Below, piece by piece: positions 1 through 9,551 of a stretch of DNA of 64,000 bases. The translations under genes and the position numbers were made by a program. Numbering within the stretch: position 1 is the first letter of the stretch; every line of letters starts with the position of its first letter. The notes under the pieces are model-generated. The model was not told the origin of the DNA. It did not search any database and worked only from the letters and a program-made list of their open reading frames with translations. Source of the stretch: Chondrosia reniformis (taxonomy: Eukaryota; Porifera; Demospongiae; Chondrillida; Chondrillidae); contig OX359192.1 of assembly GCA_947172415.1 (NCBI GenBank), forward strand, positions 4,280,501 to 4,344,500, read 5' to 3'.

Positions 1-349
1 ATACCACACACTTTTGACTATACATATATATGCAATATATATATATATATATAATATGCATATAAGATATATACAATATATATTCCATATAAGAAATATA
101 ATACATATATATTATGCATGCTTTTTTCTTCTTTCAGGACCCCACCTGGTATTGAACCAGGACATCCTCGTACCTTGTATCCAGACGATGTTATCCGTAA
201 CACCATCGGTCACGTGGGTTCCACAATATAGTCCCATTTATATACCACTCACTTTTGACTCTACATATATATGCAATATATAAGATATATAATATGCATA
301 TAAGATATATACAATATATATTACATATAAGATATATAATACATATATA
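1..349 (-). repeat. tRNA-like satellite, about 1.4 units, minus orientation
   Basis: This array of about 1.4 units reads on the minus strand: the tRNA-like head appears as its reverse complement near 135-222, with the T-arm-like hairpin at 147-163. It ends at a TATATA stretch where element A1 begins. The unit carries the variant that reads 'ccaggacatcctcg' on the plus strand, as does the unit flanking element A2 at about 32.7 kb. The short ORFs here are by-products of the repeat. Confidence 0.9.
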
Positions 350-473
350 GTGCAAATCACCATAAAGTTCTCAAAAGGTAAAAATCAATTACTAAGCGAT
401 GACAGTGATGAATGGCACTTTAGGGGTTACTTTCGGCTAGTTTTTGTTCCTTAATTTGTAGAGTAAGCTTAGA

Positions 474-632
474 ATGTCTCAATTTGAATGCGACTTCCTG
501 TTGCCACGGCCATTAACGGTTGTGCAATCAATTTTTAGAAGAAGAAGAGAAATTGAAGTGTTTTTCCGTTTTTGGAAATTTCAAGCTTCTGAGTTGATGA
601 ATTTCAACCCAACGTTCTGGAGAGATGGGTAA
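474..632 (+). CDS. small ORF of unknown function inside element A1
   Basis: A 52-codon ORF starting MSQFECDFLLPRPL and rich in arginine near its middle (FRRRREIE). The same ORF is open in element A2 at 33027-33185, where it ends in TAG instead of TAA and has a few base differences. It lies outside the transposase gene and on the opposite strand. I recognise no family. The two copies are so similar overall that an open frame in both is weak evidence of coding. It could equally be terminal non-coding DNA. Confidence 0.2.
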   Translation: MSQFECDFLLPRPLTVVQSIFRRRREIEVFFRFWKFQASELMNFNPTFWRDG

Positions 633-1248
633 CTATATTATCTAAACTTGTAAGAATGAAAAATGCAATTCAACAGTTTAACGGTGAGATATTGTGTTTT
701 TTCATAATATCGCACCCATTAATCTCGGAGAAATTTCTCTTGTTAATATAGTGGTTTCGGTAAACTTATATTCATTTTCATTAATAGTTTTAAAATATCT
801 AAAATTTTAAGGATGTTCGTCGCGATATGCATTTTCTTAACTGAGAAAACGACTTTTAGATTTTTAATTATTTTTTTATTGTATAGTTGTAAACCTTTAT
901 GTAGACATCGGTAAAGTTTTAAAATCTATAGTTTTAAACTGTGTGTGGCTTAAAGTAAGCTAATAGTCCTGAAATGTAAGTATAATCACTAGAGCATTTT
1001 AGGAAAAAACACCTATTGCCTATTATATCTGTTATACATTTTCCTAAGCTGGCTGAGCCAGCAGCATGCCTAAAACATGAATCAATATTATTATTGAAGA
1101 TAAGAAAAGGTGATTTAGTTTTTGGAGGGAAAAGGTAAAAGTAAAATACACTTACAAAGCATAAGTGAGCATGAATATGGCAACATTTTTATTTTTATAG
1201 TGCCCAAAGCTTTGTATACAACAATGCTAAATAGAATGAAATTACCTA

Positions 1249-1391
1249 AGGGGCACAGGGCTATACCTGGACACGTATAAACCATCGCCACTTAAGGCTA
1301 CCAGGCCGTCCGCCCAGGTATATAGCCCGACTGCCTGGGCGCATTAAGCCCTCGCCACTTAAGGCTACCAGGCCGCACTTCCCAGACAGTC
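1249..1391. repeat. GC-rich block with two 23 bp direct repeats in element A1
   Basis: A GC-rich patch in AT-rich DNA, 3' of the transposase gene. A 23 bp motif beginning CGCCACTTAAGGCTACCAGG occurs at 1286-1308 and 1353-1375, 67 bp apart. It is present identically in element A2 (33839-33861 and 33906-33928). The parts between contain complementary CCAGG/CCTGG pieces that could fold. It may be a subterminal transposase-binding or 3'-processing region; this is inference. Confidence 0.6.
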
Positions 1392-1601
1392 ACATACACA
1401 AGTACCAAGTTCGGAGGGGTACATTTGTTGCCATATAGTTGGTGTTGGAGGGAGGATGAGCTGCATTAGCTTGGAAGGGGAGGTCTTCGATGTGATTTGT
1501 AGACCTTGACCTATATAAATGTAGATTTGAATTAATATATATTAAATTAATGAATGGGTACATTATGACACTATATACATGAATTAATGTGCATGCATAT
1601 T

Positions 1602-3984
1602 TTATGCTGTAATTTGTGATGTTGTTACCTTTGAATCTGCTTCTGAGCCAGATTTCATCCCTTCTAGGTATGCTCTATGATAGTCATGCACCTTCCTGAA
1701 GAACTGCCTGATTAAGTCTGTATTAACCGCATCGAGGGCATTTGGGACAGTAACCCTCAATCCTGCTAATGTGTAATTACAGTTAGCTCTTGCATACTGC
1801 TTTGCTTTTGCCCAACACCTCTCAATGGGGTTTAATTCAGGATGGAACTGCAAGCAAAAGAGGTGAGGAAGTAAACATATTTGATATATTGAGCATTTAC
1901 ATAGACATTGAATGGAGTTATGCATGCAATTCTCACCTTAGGACAGAATAAACATCTGTGATTTTTTGCCTTTAGGTATGCTTCTACGCTACTGATTTCA
2001 TTTCTAAAATCTTCAAACTGCTCCATTCTCTTTACCATATCTTTTTTGTCATTCCCAGCGTATCCACTCCTCTTTCTCTCAGAACTAGATCTAAGCCTTT
2101 GGGAGTTCCATCCTGTAGTGTCATTTTTTGAGGGGCTCCATTGGGCAGTCTACCATCACGCATTTTTGGCTGACTCCCTCCTGGTTTTACGTTCATCCTG
2201 GCAGCTACTAATGCATTCTTTTCATAGGCTTGGTGACCACTGCTGTGATCAAAAATCCACACCAGATTATACTTGTCCCTCGGATATTTTAATTCTGCTA
2301 TCCTAACTGCTTTTCTAATGTTGGCCATGAACTTGTCATTGTCCCAGTAGCCATCCCGTTGATGTTCAATTATTTCCCTAGCCTCTTTAGGATAGAAGGC
2401 ATATAGTCGTCTAGCTGCTGAATGTTCTTCATCTGTTAATCGGAGATAGCCTGAAAATTCCTCAATAAAATTGCTCACCATAATTCCTTGCCCTTTTCCT
2501 TTAGGACGAACTGCTCCACTGCCACTGGGATCCACCCATACTCTGGATTGGGCATCATTTGCATTAAATGTGGACTGGTCGTGATATATGAAGACTACAT
2601 GCTTGGACTTGGAAGTATCGCCATTATTCCAGGAAGGTATAGCATCTTGACATGTGGGCGGAGGCAAGTGGGAAGCTTCCAAAACCCTAATTTTATTTAA
2701 ATATAGCATCCTATATTGTAATACATCATCACGGTCATGCCCATCAGCGTAGCCCTGCTTGTATTGCCTATTTGTGAAGCCTAACCTCTTCATGTATCTT
2801 AATGCCGTCATTTCTGAAATTGTATTTTGAAAAGAACTGGGTAGCTGTAGTGTCGTTAAATAATCATTAAACCAGATTTGAAATTTTTTTGCTGTAAGAT
2901 TGAATATCCTGTCGTGCACCTTTTCCCTGAGCCATTTGACTGACTTTCTTGTAATATCCTCCTGATCAAGTAGTGTGTTACGTCTATACTTCCCTCGTGT
3001 ACTCCTTGAAAATTCACCTTTGTTTTTGCTGAAATCACCAACCCATTTAGAAATTGTTTTCCTGGAGTCTCCTAGGGCTTGACCTGTTGTTTCTGCTGCT
3101 GTGGTCCTGTCTGTCTGGTGTGTTTGATGTTCATGACGATACAAGAAAATTCCAAGCATCTTTCGTTCCCAAGTAGGCATCTTTTTGATCCAGTCCTCAA
3201 TAGAAACTGTCCAATCATCCACAGAGAAATTATCTTCAGTAGCATTGTCTTCAGTAGTACTGTCAGTTCCTTGTTCTTCATCACTGTCCTATAAATTATA
3301 GCATATGTATCATAATCATTTTTAAATATGCTAAATATAATCTTTCTAAAGCAGTCTTTATGTGTTTAGCTATGTTTTAAATTGTATGCATGGCATTAAA
3401 GTCCTTTAGAGGATTGTGCTTGTATACATTTAAAGTATAATTAAGCTATTCATAGAGGCAGATCCACGAACAAGAATGAACAAGAAGTCAAGAAGAACAA
3501 GAACAAGAATGCCAAATGCTGATATGGATCATTTCTATGCATTCATGCATGTATGTGTATAATTTATTTATTGGTGAAATTAATTATTTTAAATATTTAT
3601 ACTAACGTCAAACTCTGATTCCAAATCTGAAGTAGTTAATGGATCATGTGGTAGCTGTAAGCTATCTTCAACTCCCTCTGAAGTAGTTGTCACTGTGCTA
3701 TTCTCCTGTGCAGATCTAGAAGTATTTTCTTCACTATTTTCGCTTGCCCTTGATTGAGACGTACTAGTTCCCAATTGTGACTGCCAACGTTTTGAAGACA
3801 TTTTAAAGGCTCTATCTGAACGAAATCGTTTTCCACGCCAGGGTTTTTGAGATGAAAGACCAACTAAAATATCTGGCGAGGAATTAGACTCTTTGCCTCC
3901 TTGATTTGAAAGAATATCAGGCAAGATCGAAGCTTCGATCTGACGATCGCCGACATTTCTTCGTTCGTCAGGGGTATTAGACAT
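1602..3984 (-). pseudogene. DDE transposase gene of element A1, three exons, frame broken at a slippery A-run
   Basis: Transposase of the IS630/Tc1/mariner type. Exon 1 is 3984-3607 (126 codons, acidic and Ser-rich, with a basic stretch GKRFRSDRAFK). Exon 2 is 3288-1937, after an intron with GTTAGT donor and TATAG acceptor. Exon 3 is 1847-1602. Visible motifs: helix-turn-helix-like segments (SRKTISKWVGDF, SEMTALRYMKRLGF), first catalytic Asp in VFIYHDQSTF, second Asp in VWIFDHSSGH, and catalytic Glu in FHPELNPIERCW at the start of exon 3. About 112 residues separate the second Asp and the Glu, far more than in classic Tc1 or mariner. Exon 2 is 1352 bases, not a multiple of three: near 2040 the frame reads ACA AAA AAG then runs into TAA, and the rest continues in the -1 frame. 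That is either a base loss or a -1 frameshift site (A AAA AAG). The exon structure matches element B. Confidence 0.85.
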
Positions 3985-4008
3985 TCTTTAAGCTTTAAAA
4001 TGGCTTTA

Positions 4009-4744
4009 TTGCATATATATGTAGAGTCAAAAGTGTGTGGTATAGAAATAGGACTTCATTTACAACATATATTGGTTGACCCACGTGACAGATGGTGTTA
4101 CAGATGACATCGTCTGGATACAAGGTACGAGGATGCCCTAGTTCAATACCAGGTTGGGTCCTGAAAAAAGAAAAAAGAAAAAAGCAAACAACTTATATAT
4201 GTATTATATATCTTATATGTAAAATATATTGTATATATATTATATGCATATTATATATCTTTTATATTGCATATATATGTAGAGGCAAAAGTGACTGGTA
4301 TATAAATAGGACCTCATTTACAACATATATTGTGGAACCCAAGCGACCGATGGTGTTACGAATAACATCGACTGGAAACAAGGTACGAGGATGCCCTAAT
4401 TCACTACCAGGTTGGGTCCTGAAAAAAAAAGAAAAAAGCACACAACTTATATCTGTATTATATATCTTATATGTAAAATATATTGTATATATATTATATG
4501 CATATTATATATCTTATATATTGCATATATATGTAGAGTCAAAAATGAGTGGTATATAAATAGGACTTCATTTAAAACATATATTGTGGAACCCACGTGA
4601 CCGATGGTGTTACGGATAACATCGTCATACGGGGATGCCCTGGTTCAATACCAGGTTGGGTCCGGAAAAAAGAAAAAAAGCACACATATTATATATGTAT
4701 TATATATCTTATATGTAATATATATTGTATATATCTTATATGCT

Positions 4745-4780
<36 letters not shown>

Positions 4781-4999
4781 CATATATATATATGTAGAGT
4801 CAGAAGTGAGTGGTATATAAATAGGTCTTCATTTACAACATATATTGGGGACCCAGGTGACCGATGGTGTTACGGATGACATCGTCTGGATACAAGATAC
4901 GAGGATGCCCTGGTTGAATACAAGGTAGGGTCCTGAAAAAAGAAAAAAGAAAAAAGCATATATCTTATACATTTATTATATATCTTATATGTAAAATAT
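4009..4999 (+). repeat. tRNA-like satellite, about 4 units, plus orientation
   Basis: About four units of 255-260 bp on the plus strand, so orientation is reversed relative to 1-349. The unit at about 4545-4800 gives the cleanest tRNA-like head: 76 nt at 4588-4663. It starts without any terminal repeat of element A1 and ends at TATA, where the inverted-repeat island begins. It includes an (AT)n run near 4748-4780. Confidence 0.9.
4588..4663 (+). other. tRNA-like head of the satellite, short type (example unit)
   Basis: This segment resembles a degenerate tRNA. A perfect 5 bp T-arm stem (CCTGG 4639-4643 with CCAGG 4651-4655) encloses a 7 nt loop TTCAATA, which fits a T-loop and Pol III B box. 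ACCCA (4591-4595) pairs with TGGGT (4657-4661) as an acceptor stem with one bulge. TGACCGATGGTGTTACGG at 4598-4615 resembles the A box/D-arm of serine or leucine tRNAs. No convincing anticodon arm is visible. An A-rich purine linker follows, as in SINE tails. A TATA box (TATAAATA) lies about 34 bp upstream. Probably a tRNA-derived SINE head caught in tandem amplification, not a working tRNA. Confidence 0.6.
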
Positions 5000-5110
5000 A
5001 CACTGTTAAAACACTGGTGTATATAATACACCAATTAGGGGGTTATAAACACCTTTCATTTAACCCACCAATAGTGGGTTTAAAGCTGGTGTGTTACAAC
5101 CACCGCTCAC
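5000..5110 (+). repeat. Left terminal repeat region of the 10.7 kb island
   Basis: It begins ACACTGTTAAAACACTGGTG and continues with alternating TGGTGT, ACACC and AACCCACC motifs forming short hairpins (for example the ACCCACCAATAGTGGGT palindrome near 5081-5097). The partner is at the right end. Confidence 0.6.
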
Positions 5111-5974
5111 TACACGCGCTTCCAAATCATCACTCACAGGTTATGTACATCCCATCCTAGCTGATGAGCCCTGGCATTGGGCGAAACAGGTAGAACCTGT
5201 CCTAGGAAGTGGAGCTAACATGCAAACACGTGAGTAGTTGTTGATACGCACTTTATACGTTCAGTTTAATCCTAGCTTTGCTGCAAAGTGGGAGCACATA
5301 CTGGTTGACAAGCGCACAGAACCACAGACAACTGATCCAAATGATGTCAATTGTTTCAGACTTCTTGGTCCTCGTCAGTGTGCTGTACTGAGCTGACCAG
5401 AGAATTTGGGCACTGTGTAAAAGCTTATAACCAAAACATGCATAATAATATATGATGCTGATAAACTTAAACCTGCTTGAACGTCAATGTCAACTTCCAA
5501 ATTTGGAAATATAAGAATCATATATTTACCTTTCGACGAAGAAGTACAGTCTTCTTCTCAGATAAAGTTTGGCGGACGATTTCTTCCTGGATTAGAACCC
5601 ATTCCTGCACGCAATCATAAAAACTACAAGCTGTACTAGTTTCACTCTAAAAAATGACACCAATACTTTTTGCCAATGGCAGCATAAAGTGTACTAATTC
5701 ATAAGCGTTCTTTAGTATAAAATACTTTCAATGCTGGCATTAAAAAGGTCATTAGACACACGAAGGACAGATACATTCCAGAACACGTGACTTCCGTTCT
5801 GCGCGTCCATTTGTTGAATCTGAAGCGTAGTTCTAAACAGCGAAATGAAACGAAACAAAACGGGAACTAATACAAAGACAAATAGCGCCTATGGTCACCA
5901 AATGCCAATGTAAATTGTATAATGACGCAGAGGCGAACCGAGAAATATGAATTGGGCCATATGCATGGTTTATG
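5111..5974. other. No gene recognised
   Basis: Between the left terminal region and the adaptor-like gene I see no supported coding exon. The stretch upstream of 5975 may include the promoter and leader of that gene. ORFs on the minus strand at 5833-6091 lack recognisable domains and overlap its first exon. Confidence 0.5.
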
Positions 5975-7268
5975 ATGGAGGGCTTTAGGCGGCGAACGAA
6001 CAGTGGTTGGGCCCTTGTGGGGAAAAGTAACTTCGGAGGAGGGAAGGTAAGAATTACAACTCCGTGCATATTGAAATATTACCATTGACATTCTTTTAAG
6101 CTTTAAGTTCTTTTATAGCGGAAGAGATATTTTGCTGAAGCATGGTGTGCTTTTATTGCACTGAACAGCTGTGTAGAACCTGCCTGCTTGACTCTGAACC
6201 GCAACGAGGGCGGACCTTCGATGCATCATGTATACTTTGACACCGTGAAACGAATTAAGCCCATACAATCTACTTGCAGCATCTTCATTGAAAACAACGA
6301 TTCTTCCACCGTCGAGGTGGTGCTCGAAGACGACCACTCGTGGCGCATGTGGACGAAACACATTGAGCTTCTGCTGAACATTCCCAAATATCCCATCCCC
6401 GTAAAGCCGAAGTTTTTGTTCAACACTACTGAATTTGCATCTCCAGATGCGAAGCATTACGATCTGCAAGGAGGTACTTAAGCTTTTATGCATTTAAAAC
6501 GAATCTGTATGTGCATGATTGTTCATTTTCTCTTAATGTAGTGATGGCTTGGGGAGTGTGCATCTAGGGGGAGGGTGTCGGGGAAAAGGCTGGCATTAGC
6601 CAGTCGTACTGTGCTGTGGTAATAACAGCAGCCGAGCAGATCAAAGTCTTTCCCTACAACGTGACTAGCCATACAATCATTAGTTGGGACAGAGACAAGC
6701 TGAGGCGCTGTGGGAGCATCGATGGTGGGCTGGAGGTAGGGGAAGGTGTACCTTTGGGGCAGGACTGTTGTGGATGTGTACACTTTCCAAAGTCACTCAT
6801 AGCCTCTGTGAGGGCTTGAGCACGTAAGTAGATAGCTTTCCTGGGAAGAAAACGCATTGAACCTTTTTGTTGTCTCGCTTTAGGTTTCTTTTCCGAGGAT
6901 GTCAAATGGTGGCGGACAGTACCTCTTTTGATGTAGAAAGCACAAGATCAAAAACTAATGATGACCCCATAGAAACTGATCTTGTAGAACACAATGGCAG
7001 GTCTCAGACCTTGCCTTCAAGGCAGTCCAGCCAGCACTCCATTGGCATGGCTACTATTTTTGAAATTGATGATGACACTGACTCAAAGAGGAAGGGATTT
7101 GTCCCGAGAGAAGATATTGGCTATGTGAAAATGAGGCCACCAAAGTGGGACACTTATGAAGACATGTCTGGGACAATAATGACTAGGAGAGGCTCTGATA
7201 CTCCTCCAAGGGAGCCTTACCAGTATGTTGACTTAATTGGCAGGGACATGTCAATATACAATGCTTAA
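5975..7268 (+). CDS. PH-like adaptor protein with YxxM motifs (IRS/Dok-like), probably frame-broken
   Basis: Three exons are supported. Exon 1, 5975-6046, starts at ATG (MEGFRRRTNSGWALVGKSNF). Exon 2, 6119-6473, continues in phase (RKRYFAEAWC) and looks like the C-terminal half of a PH or PTB fold (VEVVLEDDHSWRMWTKHIEL). Exon 3 follows the acceptor at 6882-6883. The long open frame in exon 3 (to TAA at 7266-7268) encodes a hydrophilic tail with GYVKM, TYEDM and YQYVDL. The first two match the pYxxM class bound by PI3-kinase p85 SH2 domains, which suggests a tyrosine-kinase docking protein at the plasma membrane. The splice phase does not enter this frame: it gives SEDVKWWRTV and then a stop, so one frameshift or another splice site is needed. 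A captured or decaying host gene is likely. Confidence 0.5.
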
Positions 7269-7474
7269 TTAATGCTTAATTGATTTATTATCTTCATTAA
7301 TTGAATGATTTCAATAGATTGATTATATTCATTATCTTACTGGACGCACAAGTACCCATTTGTGTTGGCATAGTCACAACAATACAGCCATGACACCTTT
7401 CCACAATTATAATCAATAAATGTTTTATAAAAATCAAAAATTAATAATGTATAAAAAATCACGGTTTTACGGTT

Positions 7475-7732
7475 TTGACAATTAATAATGAGACTCATCA
7501 GAAGCCTAAGAATTCTTGCAATTGGAGAAAAGAAGGGCTAATGGCCAAAGTAACCAACAAAACGTTAAGCAAAAAATCGCTAAATGAAAACAATATAGGA
7601 GCTGCGGCAGCCCCTAAAAATGAGGATGAAAAGATATTTCCTCTTGAATCTTATCGGGATTATGACATAATCATTAAATGCGAAAATGGACGTCAACATG
7701 GCTGCCCATTTCGGAGACCCGAACAGGGATAA
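7475..7732 (+). CDS. hypothetical ORF, 85 residues
   Basis: A hydrophilic, Lys/Asn-rich ORF (MTINNETHQKPKNSCNWRKE) ending near CENGRQHGCPFRRPEQG. No family recognised. An overlapping frame opens at an ATG at 7699 (MAAHFGDPNRDKSRNVLSRK). A short coding-looking stretch (DVDYVIGIGKVKAEAVDAKA) follows at about 7778-7840, just before a GTAAGT. These could be exons of a gene continuing the adaptor region or of a separate captured fragment. Confidence 0.25.
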   Translation: MTINNETHQKPKNSCNWRKEGLMAKVTNKTLSKKSLNENNIGAAAAPKNEDEKIFPLESYRDYDIIIKCENGRQHGCPFRRPEQG

Positions 7733-7979
7733 ATCGAGAAATGTGCTCAGCAGGAAAGTTGTTGTTTTGATTTCACGATGTTGATTATGTCATTGGGATA
7801 GGCAAAGTTAAAGCAGAGGCGGTCGATGCCAAAGCCAAAAGTAAGTATGGTGACACTGATTCACGCATATGTGCATTTGGGAGTCGAGAGTAGAAACGGA
7901 AGATTAGGTCACATATGGCTTAAGATATTTTTTCAATAAATCGTGCAGTAGAATCCGAGATATATATATAATGGTGCCC

Positions 7980-8299
7980 CACTCCTGTCACTTGCCTTGT
8001 CACAGAGTAACCTAGTCTGATGAAATCATAACGTTGCGCCATACTATTCCCTCAGCACGAAGGAATGTATTTAAACACGCTCACCCTTTCAGGTCCTCGA
8101 AGGATTGGTTGTGTGTTTAAATTTATTCCTACTTTATTCCACTCCTGTCACTTGCCTTGTCACAGGGGAGAGTAACCTAGTCTGATAAAATCATAATGTT
8201 GCGCCATATAATACCCTCATGCACGAAGGAATGTATTTAAACACACTCACCCTTTCAGGTCCTCGAAGGATTGGTTGTGTGTTTAAATTTATTCCTACT
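7980..8299. repeat. Tandem duplication of about 155 bp, plus a third partial copy
   Basis: Copies at 7980-8133 and 8140-8299 share CACTCCTGTCACTTGCCTTG at the start and end in TTTAAATTTATTCCTACT. The second has a 5 bp insertion (GGGAG). A third partial copy is at 8719-8786 (CCTAGTCTGATAAAATCATA). Non-coding; origin unknown. Confidence 0.85.
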
Positions 8300-8411
8300 A
8301 TGCATGAGAAAGTCGACATCTTATATGTATATACAATCAGAATTTATTGTCTGTCCTTTAATAGAGGTCATGTACCCATTAACAAGTTGTATTATACACA
8401 CTAATCTCAAT

Positions 8412-8519
8412 TTCTCTGTCAACCTAGACAAAGAAACAAAACTTGTAAATAGAAAGGTCAACAAGCCATTTAAATAAGAAACACCTTCTATTTGTTTCTT
8501 TGTCTAGGGTGACAGAGAA
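8412..8519. repeat. Inverted repeat with 29 bp arms
   Basis: Arms at 8412-8440 (TTCTCTGTCAACCTAGACAA...) and 8491-8519 are near-perfect reverse complements around a 50 bp loop. The size and arms are like those of a small foldback or MITE-like insertion, but no target duplication is clear. Confidence 0.6.
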
Positions 8520-8718
8520 TGTCCATTAACAGTTTGATTTTTACTTCTCAATTTAAAAACACCACAAGGGTCATCTCAAGAAGCCTTACAAGGACAAAAG
8601 CTGTACAAGAGTACACAATTGAAGGTGAGTAAAGGACATGTTTTTGTGTGAATGGATACTTCAGTGTGTGCATAGTAAAATCCTTTTGCATTCTTTTCCT
8701 TGAATGTACGTTTTATTC

Positions 8719-8786
8719 TAACCTAGTCTGATAAAATCATAACGTTGCGCCATACTATTCCCTCATGCACGAAGGAATGTATTTAA
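8719..8786. repeat. Third, partial copy of the 7980-8299 repeat
   Basis: It shares CCTAGTCTGATAAAATCATA and GCACGAAGGAATGTATTTAA with the tandem pair upstream, in the same orientation. The rest of the unit is absent. Confidence 0.7.
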
Positions 8787-8997
8787 TTAGAAATGTACAG
8801 CACACTTATGGATGATAGTTAGTGTCTGTACGTAAATGTCTACTGCATAAATACACCATGCATAGGAGCACTATCCATGCGTGTGTAGCAAAACTTTTAA
8901 TTAAATGTAACCATTAAGTCCCTAATAGGATTGGTTCTATTTTTTTAATGGCTATGCTACACTTACTCGCTCGTAGTAACGCAGATTGGGATCCCAC

Positions 8998-9118
8998 AGA
9001 TTGCCTATAAGGGAATTTATTGAGCACTTTGTCCGAGACTTTAATATACTTTTAGATTGTTTTGTTTAAAATGCATTTTGTTTAGTTGGATGTATGACCT
9101 GGATTGACGAACATTTCT
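8998..9118 (-). repeat. Duplicate of the PP2C gene 3' tail
   Basis: This segment matches about 9449-9603 (TTTATTGAGC[A/G]CTTTGTCCGAGA, GATGTATGACC[T/C]GGATTGAC), which is the 3' end and downstream flank of the PP2C gene. On the minus strand both encode a version of MxVNPGHTSN. The copy at 9449-9603 carries an extra AT-rich insert near 9490-9530. This points to a local tandem duplication of the gene tail. Confidence 0.7.
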
Positions 9119-9345
9119 TTTTCAACGCTTTCTCCATATGGCTTCATTTCTAGGAGCAACACCAAATGTCCTTTAATGGCCAATTTCTTTGGTGCTAGTC
9201 CCAAAAGTGAACCACATATGGAACAGTGCAAAGTGCACATGGCTTGTATTATTTTACTAATTGTGTCTCTGAAGCCATATAAGTCTATAGATGTAAGCAA
9301 ACTTCTGACCCCTTACATCATTTCTTATTTTTGCATGCAATTAAT
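9101..9345 (-). repeat. Dispersed CSICGS-KPYGE module, copy 1
   Basis: On the minus strand this encodes HCSICGSLLGLAPKKLAIKG followed by HLVLLLEMKPYGE. It is near-identical to 11130-11345 in the same island, including non-coding flank (GCCATATAAGTCTATAGATG, then TAAGCAAACTTCTGACCCC). The core is also present twice in the 6.9 kb element (46548-46662, 46785-46900). A CxxC pair suggests a small zinc-binding or Cys-rich peptide. The parent protein is not recognised. Confidence 0.6.
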
Positions 9346-9551
9346 ATCAGAAAATGTACATATTTCTAAACCACAACTGTTTAAACAGAGAAGCCATGTA
9401 AGTGAACAAAATCACTTTAGATTAGTGATGTGCCTGTTTTCTGTCCAGATTGCCTAAGGAAATTTATTGAGCGCTTTGTCCGAGACCAACATTTCATTTT
9501 AATTCATGAATTAAAATAATATACTATTTAATATACTTTAGAATGGTTTGT

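Larger units (their letters stand above)
350..4008 (-). mobile_element. Tc1/mariner-like DNA transposon, copy A1, 5' end of gene truncated
   Basis: A DNA transposon with its transposase gene on the minus strand. The left terminal inverted repeat starts at 350 (GTGCAAATCACCATAAAG) next to TA. Nearly the whole sequence recurs at 32904-36961 as a direct repeat, with a constant 32553 bp offset through the coding part and very few differences. The copy stops at 4008: about 400 bp present in A2 (36562-36961), including the right terminal repeat, is missing, and satellite in the opposite orientation follows directly. A1 therefore lacks one terminus and is not expected to move by itself. The 350-1600 part holds no recognised gene apart from a 52-codon ORF. 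Confidence 0.88.

Noticed and set aside
4588-4663. Functional tRNA gene
   Set aside because: No anticodon stem-loop can be drawn, the acceptor has a bulge, and many units carry changes in the T-arm. A tRNA-derived repeat is more likely.
5833-6493. Minus-strand ORFs over the adaptor-like gene
   Set aside because: They are shadows of exons 1 and 2, which have proper splice sites and a recognisable domain on the plus strand.
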